Shown: positions 32,640-40,945 of the stretch, piece after piece
How positions within the stretch are numbered: position 1 is the stretch's first letter
Layout of the letters: each line of letters starts with the position of its first letter
Assembly: GCF_009664855.1 (NCBI RefSeq)
Contig: NZ_CP045928.1
Span: 1,511,049 to 1,575,048 of the forward strand
Length of the DNA: 64,000 bases
Direction: 5' to 3'
DNA from: Flavobacterium sp. SLB02
GTDB lineage: Bacteria > Bacteroidota > Bacteroidia > Flavobacteriales > Flavobacteriaceae
Position numbers and translations under genes: made by a program
The notes under the pieces: model-generated
The model's database searches: none
What the model saw: the letters and a program-made list of their open reading frames with translations, nothing else
What the model was told of the DNA's origin: nothing

Positions 32640-35600
32640 ATGTTTAAAATATTTATACAAAGACCTGTACTTTCGACGGTAATATCTGTTATTATTGTCA
32701 TTCTGGGAGTTTTAGGACTTATTGAGTTGCCTATATCTCAATATCCTGATATTGCTCCACCAACAGTAAACGTTTCGGCAAGTTATACAGGTGCCAATGC
32801 TGACGTTGTACTTAAAAGTATTGTAATTCCCCTTGAAGAACAAATTAACGGTGTAGAGAACATGACTTACATGACTTCTACAGCAACAAATGATGGTAAT
32901 GCCTCTATAAAAATTTTCTTTAAAGTAGGAACAAACCCGGATTTAGCAGCGGTAAACGTTCAGAACAGGGTTTCCAGAGCAACTAGTTTATTGCCTGTAG
33001 AGGTAACTCAGGCGGGTGTAACAGTAACAAAGAGCCAGAGTAGTAACTTGTTGATTTTCTCTTTATACAGTGATGATCCTGCTTATGATCAGACCTTTCT
33101 TCAAAATTATGCTAAAATCAATCTTGTACCGCAAATTCAGCGTGTAGTCGGGGTAGGAGATGTAACGGTTTTTGGTGCAAAAGATTACTCGATGAGAATC
33201 TGGTTAAAGCCCGATGTTATGCAACAATACAAGTTGATTCCGAGTGATGTTTCGGCTGCTTTGGCCGAACAAAATATCGAAGCTGCACCGGGTAAATTTG
33301 GTGAGAATGGAGATCAGGCTTTTCAATATGTAATTAAGTATAAAGGACGTTTAACCAGCGAAAAGGAATTTGGCGATATTATCATCAAATCTGTTGGAAA
33401 CGGACAAATGCTGCGATTAAAAGATATCGCTAAAGTAGAGTTAGGATCTCTAAGTTATACTTCAACGATTAAAACAAATGGTGTAGAATCTGCTGCAATG
33501 GCAATTAGCCAGACTCCCGGATCTAATGCGCGTGATGTAATTAACAATTCTAAAGCCCTTATTGAAGAGGCTGCAAAAATATTCCCAAAAGGAGTAAAAT
33601 ATACTATTCTTGTTGACGTTAATGAAAACCTTGACGCTTCTATCGAAAAGGTAATTCATACTTTAATCGAAGCTTTTATATTGGTTTTTATCGTAGTATT
33701 TATTTTTCTTCAGGATTTCAGGTCAACTTTAATTCCGGCCATTGCAGTTCCGGTAGCCATTGTAGGAACTTTTTTCTTCCTGAATTTATTTGGGTTTACC
33801 ATTAACTTATTAACCCTTTTTGCCATGGTTCTGGCCATTGGTATTGTGGTCGATGATGCCATTGTGGTCGTCGAGGCTGTGCATGCCAAGCTGGATCACG
33901 GTTATAAGTCGTCTAAGAAAGCGACGATTGATGCCATGGATGAAATTTCCGGAGCGATTATTTCGATTACTCTTGTAATGGCTGCGGTCTTTATTCCGGT
34001 AACTTTTATTACAGGATCTACCGGGGTTTTCTACAAACAATTTGGTATTACATTAGCCGTTGCGATTATCCTTTCAGCGATTAATGCCTTGACTTTAAGT
34101 CCTGCATTGTGTGCTTTGCTTTTAAAACCACACGCTGATGATCATAAACACAAAAGTTTTATTCAAAGATTTTATACATCGTTTAACGTTGCCTTTGATA
34201 ATGTTACCAATAAATATAAAAAATCAGTTCAATTTCTTTCTGTAAAAAAATGGATCGTATTGGCAGCGATAGTTATTGCTGGTGCATCCTTATTTTATAT
34301 GATGAAAACCACGCCGTCTGCTTTCGTTCCTGCGGAAGATCAGGGAACTGTTTTTGCCAATATTAGTTTACCGCCATCTGCTTCTATGGAGCGTTCTGAT
34401 ATAATTGCAAAAAAAGTAGATAGTATTGCCAAAACAATTCCGGGTGTTAAAAACACACTTCGAATTGTGGGACAGAACTTTACAGCCGGAGCGGGAAGTG
34501 CTTACAGTATGGTAATTGTAAAACTGGAGACTTGGGAGAAACGTGATTTGAGTGTAAATGATGTAATTGGTCAGCTGTTTGCCAAAACAAGCGGCATTCG
34601 TGAAGCTAATATCTTCTTTATTTCTCCTCCCACAATTCAGGGATTTGGACAAAGTGGTGGATTCGAATTCCAATTGCAGGATAAAGGAGGACACACTACG
34701 GCTGAATTCTTTAAAGTAAATACTGATTTTTTAGAAAAGTTGTCAAAACGCCCTGAAATTCAATATGCCACCACACCATTTAATCCAGGTTTCCCTCAAT
34801 ATATGATGGATATTAATCTGGCAAAAGCGAAAGATGCAGGTGTACCTGTCAATACGATTTTATCAACGATGCAAGGGTACTATGGTGGATTGTATGCTTC
34901 GAATTTTAATAAATTTGGAAAACAATACCGTGTTATGATTCAGGCTTCTCCTGAGTTTAGAACAAATACAGAAGGGCTTAACAAAATTTTTGTTAGAAAC
35001 AGTGCAGGAACAATGGCTCCAATTACAGAGTTTGTAAAAATGACCAGAGTTTTTGGGCCAGAATCTATTTCAAGGTTTAACCTTTTCTCGTCTATTGCTA
35101 TTACGGGAGCTCCAAATCCTGGATTTAGTTCGGGAGATGCCATTAAGGCTATTCAGGAAGTTGCAGCAGAAGAACTTCCAACAGGTTACGGATATGAATT
35201 CTCAGGATTAACACGTGAGGAATTGGCTTCAGGAAGCGAAACCATTTTCATATTTATATTATGTCTTGTCTTTGTATATTTCTTATTAAGTGCACAATAC
35301 GAGAGTTATATTTTACCATTTGCAGTATTATTTTCGATTCCGTTTGGATTGGCAGGAGCTTATTTGTTCTCGATTATTTTCAAATTAAACAGTAACATTT
35401 ACCTGCAGATTTCCTTAATCATGTTGATTGGATTGCTGGCCAAGAATGGTATTTTGATTGTAGAGTTTGCCTTAGACAGAAGGCGTAAAGGAATGCCAAT
35501 TGTACAGGCAGCAGTTGAAGGAGCCGTTGCGCGTTTAAGACCGATTTTAATGACTTCTTTTGCCTTTATTTTAGGACTTGTTCCTTTGATGTTTGCTTCC

Positions 35601-35810
35601 GGAGCAGGAGCTGTAGGAAACAAATCAATTGGTACAGGAGCAGTAGGAGGAATGTTAATTGGTACCATTTTGGGAGTATTTGTTATTCCGGTATTGTTTA
35701 TCATTTTCCAGACCTTACAGGAAAAAGTGAGTGGCCCGGCAAAAGATGGTTATGATGATGATGAAGATGATGATGAAGAGGTACAACTAATCGAAGCTCA
35801 TAAAGAGTAA
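32640..35810 (+). CDS. RND multidrug efflux permease (HAE1 type)
   Basis: A 1056-aa proton-driven inner-membrane pump of the AcrB family. It shows the usual start FIQRPVLSTVISVIIVILGV, 12 membrane helices, and two large periplasmic loops. The proton relay is intact: the Asp-Asp pair in GIVVDDAIVVVEAVHAKLDHG (helix 4) and the Lys in GLLAKNGILIVEFA (helix 10). The C-terminus carries an acidic tail (DDDEDDDEEVQLIEA). It exports unknown amphiphilic compounds with its adaptor and outer-membrane channel. Confidence 0.95.
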   Translation: MFKIFIQRPVLSTVISVIIVILGVLGLIELPISQYPDIAPPTVNVSASYTGANADVVLKSIVIPLEEQINGVENMTYMTSTATNDGNASIKIFFKVGTNPDLAAVNVQNRVSRATSLLPVEVTQAGVTVTKSQSSNLLIFSLYSDDPAYDQTFLQNYAKINLVPQIQRVVGVGDVTVFGAKDYSMRIWLKPDVMQQYKLIPSDVSAALAEQNIEAAPGKFGENGDQAFQYVIKYKGRLTSEKEFGDIIIKSVGNGQMLRLKDIAKVELGSLSYTSTIKTNGVESAAMAISQTPGSNARDVINNSKALIEEAAKIFPKGVKYTILVDVNENLDASIEKVIHTLIEAFILVFIVVFIFLQDFRSTLIPAIAVPVAIVGTFFFLNLFGFTINLLTLFAMVLAIGIVVDDAIVVVEAVHAKLDHGYKSSKKATIDAMDEISGAIISITLVMAAVFIPVTFITGSTGVFYKQFGITLAVAIILSAINALTLSPALCALLLKPHADDHKHKSFIQRFYTSFNVAFDNVTNKYKKSVQFLSVKKWIVLAAIVIAGASLFYMMKTTPSAFVPAEDQGTVFANISLPPSASMERSDIIAKKVDSIAKTIPGVKNTLRIVGQNFTAGAGSAYSMVIVKLETWEKRDLSVNDVIGQLFAKTSGIREANIFFISPPTIQGFGQSGGFEFQLQDKGGHTTAEFFKVNTDFLEKLSKRPEIQYATTPFNPGFPQYMMDINLAKAKDAGVPVNTILSTMQGYYGGLYASNFNKFGKQYRVMIQASPEFRTNTEGLNKIFVRNSAGTMAPITEFVKMTRVFGPESISRFNLFSSIAITGAPNPGFSSGDAIKAIQEVAAEELPTGYGYEFSGLTREELASGSETIFIFILCLVFVYFLLSAQYESYILPFAVLFSIPFGLAGAYLFSIIFKLNSNIYLQISLIMLIGLLAKNGILIVEFALDRRRKGMPIVQAAVEGAVARLRPILMTSFAFILGLVPLMFASGAGAVGNKSIGTGAVGGMLIGTILGVFVIPVLFIIFQTLQEKVSGPAKDGYDDDEDDDEEVQLIEAHKE

Positions 35811-35829
35811 TAATTTTAATTAAGAAAAA

Positions 35830-37233
35830 ATGACTCATAGTTCAAATAAATATATTCTTATGGTAATTACAGTCACTCTTTTGAGTGCCTGTGTTACCAA
35901 AAAATACGAGCGTCCCAAAACATTATCGACAGATAATTTATACAGAGATCAGACTTCTGCTGACTCGACTACTATCGCCAATATGCCTTGGCAGACTGTT
36001 TTTAAGGATCAAAAACTAAACGCTTTAATTCAGAAAGGACTAGACCAGAACCTGAACTTAAAAAATGCAATAGAAAATATCGTACAGGCGCGCGCAACTT
36101 TACGTCAAACCAAATTGGCTTATTATCCAACTTTGGATTTTGATGCTAATGCAACACGTAATAAGCAATCTAAGGCAGCACTAAATTTTCCGGCAGGAAT
36201 CAATATCAATACGTTAACTACGACTTATAAAATGGGTCTGAGTACGTCTTGGGAAGCTGATATTTGGGGAAAATTAAGTAGTTCTAAAAGAGCAGCTTTA
36301 GCCACTTATCTTTCTACAGATGCGGCAAAACAAGCGGTACAAACCCAGTTGATTTCGGATATTGCTAATAATTATTTCTTATTATTATCGTATGACAAGC
36401 AATTAGAAATTACGAAATCTACATTAGAAAGCCGTATTAAAAATGTCGAAGTTATAAAAGCTTTAAAAGAAGGCGCAATTGTAACAGGTGCTTCTGTTGT
36501 ACAAAGTGAGGCCAACCAGCATGCAGCCGAAGTGTTGATTCCGGATTTAAAAAGAAGCATTCGCGAGACAGAAAATGCACTTAATATTTTATTAGGACAA
36601 CCATCAGGACCAATCGAAAGAGGGGTTTTAGGTGAGCAGGTTATTCCTGAGAAAATAGCTATTGGTTTACCAGCGCAATTGTTAGAGAATCGCCCGGATG
36701 TTCGTCAGGCTGAGTTTGATTTCAGAACTGCTTTTGAGACCACTAATATGGCTAAAACTTATTTTTATCCAAGTTTAACACTTACCGCAAGTGGTGGTTT
36801 GTCTACTTTGCAATTAAAAAACTTCTTCGATCAGTCTATTTTTTATTCTATAATTGGAGGATTAACACAGCCTATTTTTAATCAAGGACTTAATAAAGCA
36901 AGATTAACAAACGCGCAATCAAGACAAGTGCAGGCTTTTAATAATTTTCAACAAAGTCTTTTAGTTGCAGGTCAGGAAGTTTCGAATGCCTTGTATGCTT
37001 ATGAAATGGCGGTTGAAAAAGAAGATTCAAGAGAAAAACAAATCGAAGCATTAGAAAAAGCAGTAGATTTTACACAACAACTTTTAGAATACAGTTCTGC
37101 CACTAATTATACAGATGTATTAACCTCAGAACAAAATCTTTTAGCAGCTCAATTGAGTGGTGTAAATGATAATTTACAGAAATTACAAGCTGTAGTTGAT
37201 TTGTACCGCGCTCTGGGTGGTGGATGGAAATAA
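35830..37233 (+). CDS. RND outer-membrane factor lipoprotein (OprM/NodT type)
   Basis: A 467-aa channel lipoprotein with lipobox Cys21 (LLSAC). It has the duplicated coiled-coil/beta-barrel repeats of the OMF family: SWEADIWGKLSSSKRA in the first half and AYFYPSLTL-like TYFYPSLTLTASGG in the second, with LENRPDVRQAEF between. It ends EQNLLAAQLSGVNDNLQKLQAVVDLYRALGGGW, typical of the family. It completes the tripartite pump and is followed by a perfect palindromic terminator. Confidence 0.95.
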   Translation: MTHSSNKYILMVITVTLLSACVTKKYERPKTLSTDNLYRDQTSADSTTIANMPWQTVFKDQKLNALIQKGLDQNLNLKNAIENIVQARATLRQTKLAYYPTLDFDANATRNKQSKAALNFPAGININTLTTTYKMGLSTSWEADIWGKLSSSKRAALATYLSTDAAKQAVQTQLISDIANNYFLLLSYDKQLEITKSTLESRIKNVEVIKALKEGAIVTGASVVQSEANQHAAEVLIPDLKRSIRETENALNILLGQPSGPIERGVLGEQVIPEKIAIGLPAQLLENRPDVRQAEFDFRTAFETTNMAKTYFYPSLTLTASGGLSTLQLKNFFDQSIFYSIIGGLTQPIFNQGLNKARLTNAQSRQVQAFNNFQQSLLVAGQEVSNALYAYEMAVEKEDSREKQIEALEKAVDFTQQLLEYSSATNYTDVLTSEQNLLAAQLSGVNDNLQKLQAVVDLYRALGGGWK

Positions 37234-37284
37234 GAGATATCGGTAAATCATTTTTATGATGATCGTCACAAATTAAAATATGTA

Positions 37285-37318
37285 TAAAAACGCCTCAAAA
37301 TTTTGAGGCGTTTTTTTT
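37285..37318 (+). terminator. Terminator of the RND operon
   Basis: AACGCCTCAAAATTTTGAGGCGTT (37289-37312) is perfectly palindromic over 24 nt and is followed by T residues. It ends the efflux operon. Confidence 0.9.
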
Positions 37319-37447
37319 ACATTTTGTCGGCTCTGAGGTACTATTCGTCGATTGGTTTAGTGTTTTTGTATAATGAGGAGTATAAAAGCAAATAAATGGC
37401 ACTACTTTAGCATTGTATTAAATACATTAATACTAAATACCACAAAA

Positions 37448-37948
37448 ATGAAAAAAATAGTAATTGCACTAATGCTCCTGATGAGTGTTTTTGCCCACGC
37501 GCAAGTTTCGATCAATGTAAATATTGGTACACCTCCAAGTTGGGGTCCACAAGGTTATGACGATAGTAGATATTACTATTTGCCCGATATCGACACCTAT
37601 TATGATGTTACCCAAAAACAGTTTATTTATGATAATAACGGCAGATGGATCAGACAAAGCAGATTACCTTCAAACTACAGACAATATGATCTGTACGGAG
37701 GATATAAGGTAGTTTTAAATGATTACAGAGGAGATGCTCCTTATACGTATCATAAAAAACACAGAGCTGAATATCCAAAAGGATATCACGGAAAACCTCA
37801 AAAAAACAGAGGTAACAAACCGGATAAAGCGTATAAAGAAAATAACAAGTATAAAAATAAAAACGGAAATTCTAAAAACGATCATCCAGATAAATCTAAA
37901 GGGAATTCTAATAAAGGTAAGGATCACCGACATGATAATCACCACTAA
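37448..37948 (+). CDS. Secreted protein with very basic, low-complexity C-terminus
   Basis: The ATG at 37448 is favoured because it starts a clean signal peptide (MKKIVIALMLLMSVFAHAQ); the frame also opens at 37373. The 166-aa product has a tyrosine-rich N-terminal part (YYYLPDIDTYYDVTQKQFIY, DNNGRWIRQSRLPSNYRQYD) and a Lys/Asn/Gly/His tail of ~70 residues. The first part resembles small Bacteroidetes envelope proteins without known function. The basic tail suggests binding to polyanions or metals, which is inference. Confidence 0.6.
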   Translation: MKKIVIALMLLMSVFAHAQVSINVNIGTPPSWGPQGYDDSRYYYLPDIDTYYDVTQKQFIYDNNGRWIRQSRLPSNYRQYDLYGGYKVVLNDYRGDAPYTYHKKHRAEYPKGYHGKPQKNRGNKPDKAYKENNKYKNKNGNSKNDHPDKSKGNSNKGKDHRHDNHH

Positions 37949-37972
37949 ATAAAAACATGACTAAATTTGAAG

Positions 37973-38001
37973 AACGTCTCAGCAATGAGGCGTTTTTTTT
38001 G
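37973..38001 (+). terminator. Terminator of the basic secreted protein gene
   Basis: AACGTCTCA (37973-37981) pairs with TGAGGCGTT (37986-37994) with one G-T position and is followed by a long T-run. Confidence 0.8.
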
Positions 38002-38049
38002 TTTAAAGCGATGTTTTTTTTAGTGTTTCATTTTTTAAATGCGGTATAT

Positions 38050-38086
38050 AAAAACAAAAAAGGCTGTCCTGGCAAAGACAACCTTT
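38050..38086 (-). terminator. Terminator of the SusCD/ABC/M16 operon
   Basis: AAAGGCTGTC (38059-38068) and GACAACCTTT (38077-38086) pair with one mismatch. On the minus strand the stem is followed by TTTTTTGTTTTT. It lies 35 nt past the stop of the M16 protease gene. Confidence 0.8.
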
Positions 38087-38120
38087 AATGACTAATAAAA
38101 TAAAAATGTAATCTAAAGTT

Positions 38121-40934
38121 TTACTTTCCTGATTGATTTTCAGGGCTCATAATAACTTCGACACTACTAGAACTATCCAAAACGTGCTTACTAAACTGCT
38201 GAATAGTTTTTTGATTAATTTTAGAAATTAAATTTTTATATTCTTCCTCCTGTAAAAACGGAATCTGATTTAAACTGTTGTTATAGAGCGTGTTGTTCCA
38301 GAAAGAATTGGTTTTAAGTGATTCTTCCCTGTTTTTTAAAAGTGCCTTTTTAATGTCCTCTAAATCATTTGCATTGACCGGATTTGATTTTAAATCGTTT
38401 AATTCTTTCCAGACAATCTGCATTAATTTTTCTTCTTTATCAGGATTACAGTCAAAAGTCAGGGCAAGACTAAAAGTTGGTTTTGGGATTATTTCCAGAT
38501 TTCCGCCAACGTTTACGCCGTAACTGCCGCCTTCTTCTTCGCGAATCGTCTGCAGGAACCGCTTTGATAGTATTTCTCCAATGACATACATCGACAAAGC
38601 ATTTTCTTTACTGTATTGGATTGTTCCGGTTAAGTTTAAATAAACAGTTGTTTTCGCCACTTCCATCGGACGTGTGAAATGCACTTCGGTTTTTCCTTTC
38701 TTAGGTTCAATATTATGATCTACATAACTTTCCTTTAAAGCCGGATTTGATTTAATGTTTCCAATGTATTTCTGAATCAGTTCTATGGCTGAATCCGGGA
38801 TGTTTCCAACAAAAATAAAGGTGAAATCACCAGCATTTTTAATTCGGTCACGATAAATACTTTCTGCTTTTTTCAGATCAATAGTTTTAAGGAATTTCTC
38901 GTTAAATATAAATGTACGCGGGTTATAATTAGAATTCGCCAGTTCAATAGTATCCTTAAAAGTGTTTGTGTTGTCTTGTTTGATATTTTCGAGATTGTTT
39001 TTATACTGCTCTTTCAGAATACTAAAAATATTGGGATCAAAACGTGGCACTTCAAAAGAAAGATAAAGCAATTGCAGCATCGTTTCGAAATCGGCTTTGT
39101 TGGAACTTCCCTGAAAACCCTGCGTATTTTCGCCAATAAAAGGGGAGGCCTGCGCTACTTTTCCGGTTAGTTTTTCTTTTAAGCCCATGTTGTCAAAATT
39201 CCCTAAACCTGAAGATCTTGCAAGTGTTGTTGCAATTTCGGCGGAAGCCAGATCTTCTGTTTTTACCAACGATTTACCACCTTTTGAAAATGCAGAGAAA
39301 ACAATCTGATCTTGTGAATATGTTGTTGGAAGCACAATTATTTTAGCATCATTCTCTAAAATATAACCTTTAGCATCCTTAATTCCGGCTACTTCAAATG
39401 TCTTTTTGATAGCAGCAGGTTTTAATTCTTTTTCTATTAAAGGTGCATTGTTTTCTTTTTTGGTATACGGTTCTAAAGCCATACTTTCAACCTTTTTCAT
39501 CACATTAACAACAGCCTCCTTATTTGGAAAATCATTTTTATCCTGATCAGAACCAGTCACCAAAACTACTTGATTTATAGGTTTCTGGATAGTTTTCGCA
39601 TAAGCGTTCAATTCTTCCAGACTGATGCTTTTAATAATACCAACAATCAATTTATAATCATCGTCTGCAGAAAGAAAAGGTTTTGCTTTTAAGAAATAAT
39701 TCGTTAGTTTATCTGCCCAGCTATCGTTGTCGACTTTATCTTTATTACTGAGAAAATCATCGTACGAGCTTATGAAAATCTTTTTTGTTCGGTCTAGTTC
39801 AGCTTGTGAGGCACCAAAACGTTTTAAGCGTTCTGCTTCGGTATACGCTTCTTCAAAAGCCTGAATCGCTTTTCCTTTTTTGGCTAAAGCCGAAATATTA
39901 AAGGATGTATTTAATCTTGAAACAGGTTCGAAATAAGTTTTTAAGTTTAATGCCGAACCTTGGTTTTTTAGGATTAATTCTCTGAAACGATTGTTTAAAA
40001 TACTGGTATAAAAAGAGCTCATTACGTTTTTACGCGTTACTGTGCTGTCTTTTAATAAGGGCTCATCGAGAACATACTGAAGCGTAATAGAAGTTGATGA
40101 AGCCTCTTTATCTGATGCAGTTCCAAAATACAATTCATCATGTTTAGGAATCTGCGCATAGGTTCTGGCAGCTGCTTTTTTAGCCAAAGCAATACCCGAA
40201 AATATTGCTTTGACCTTTTGCTCCATTACTTTTACATCAATATCTCCCACAATAATCACAGCCTGTAAATCGGGTCTGTACCATTTTTTATAGTAATTGC
40301 GTAATTCGGGATATTTGAAGTTATTGATGATATTTAAATCACCAATAACATCTCTTTTACTGTATTTTGAACCTTTGTATAAAACAGGATCCGTCTGCAT
40401 TTTTAAACGAAAACCGCTCGTTCTTCGGGTTCTCCATTCTTCCCTGATTACACCTCTTTCTGCATCAATTTCGGTATCAGTTAAAGACAGCGATCCTGAC
40501 CAGTCATGAAGTACCCAAAGTGTAGAATCAATTAGTTTTTGATTAGCAATGGGAACACTGCTAATATTGTAAACAGTTTCATCCTGAGCGGTATAAGCGT
40601 TGATGTCTTTACCAAAACTTACTCCGTTTTTTTCCAGCATTTTAATGATCCCTTTTCCTTTAAAATGTTCTGTTCCGTTAAAGGCCATGTGTTCCAGAAA
40701 GTGCGCCAATCCGTTTTGATTGTCGTCTTCGAGTATGGCGCCAACGTTTTGAACAAAGTAAAAACTCGCTCTGTCTTTTGGCTCTTCGTTGTGCAAAATA
40801 TAATACGTTAATCCGTTTTTTAATTTTCCGGTTGTCACGTTTTTATCCAGCGCAATATTGGTTTTGAATTGAGCAAACGCACCCTGAACAGACAGCGCTA
40901 AAATGCCTATGATGATATTTTTTTTAGTATACAT
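38121..40934 (-). CDS. Periplasmic M16 (insulinase/pitrilysin-type) zinc peptidase
   Basis: A 937-aa protein with a signal peptide (IIIGILALSVQGAFAQ). The inverted zinc motif HFLEH (His78, Glu81, His82) lies in GLAHFLEHMAFNGTEHF, and the third ligand, Glu159, lies 77 residues on in DAERGVIREEW. Two M16 half-repeats fill the length; the second half is the inactive clamshell (FTRPMEVAKTTVYLNLTG). M16 peptidases degrade unfolded peptides or small proteins in an enclosed cavity. It is the last of five genes on one strand after susC, susD and two ABC genes, only 11 nt downstream of the permease. Its role may be to cut an imported polypeptide; see findings. Confidence 0.95.
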   Translation of the reverse strand: MYTKKNIIIGILALSVQGAFAQFKTNIALDKNVTTGKLKNGLTYYILHNEEPKDRASFYFVQNVGAILEDDNQNGLAHFLEHMAFNGTEHFKGKGIIKMLEKNGVSFGKDINAYTAQDETVYNISSVPIANQKLIDSTLWVLHDWSGSLSLTDTEIDAERGVIREEWRTRRTSGFRLKMQTDPVLYKGSKYSKRDVIGDLNIINNFKYPELRNYYKKWYRPDLQAVIIVGDIDVKVMEQKVKAIFSGIALAKKAAARTYAQIPKHDELYFGTASDKEASSTSITLQYVLDEPLLKDSTVTRKNVMSSFYTSILNNRFRELILKNQGSALNLKTYFEPVSRLNTSFNISALAKKGKAIQAFEEAYTEAERLKRFGASQAELDRTKKIFISSYDDFLSNKDKVDNDSWADKLTNYFLKAKPFLSADDDYKLIVGIIKSISLEELNAYAKTIQKPINQVVLVTGSDQDKNDFPNKEAVVNVMKKVESMALEPYTKKENNAPLIEKELKPAAIKKTFEVAGIKDAKGYILENDAKIIVLPTTYSQDQIVFSAFSKGGKSLVKTEDLASAEIATTLARSSGLGNFDNMGLKEKLTGKVAQASPFIGENTQGFQGSSNKADFETMLQLLYLSFEVPRFDPNIFSILKEQYKNNLENIKQDNTNTFKDTIELANSNYNPRTFIFNEKFLKTIDLKKAESIYRDRIKNAGDFTFIFVGNIPDSAIELIQKYIGNIKSNPALKESYVDHNIEPKKGKTEVHFTRPMEVAKTTVYLNLTGTIQYSKENALSMYVIGEILSKRFLQTIREEEGGSYGVNVGGNLEIIPKPTFSLALTFDCNPDKEEKLMQIVWKELNDLKSNPVNANDLEDIKKALLKNREESLKTNSFWNNTLYNNSLNQIPFLQEEEYKNLISKINQKTIQQFSKHVLDSSSSVEVIMSPENQSGK

Positions 40935-40945
40935 TTTAATGTTTT

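Noticed and set aside
37719..37952. 77-aa Lys/Ile-rich plus-strand frame
   Set aside because: It is an out-of-frame shadow of the basic low-complexity tail of the secreted protein at 37448-37948.
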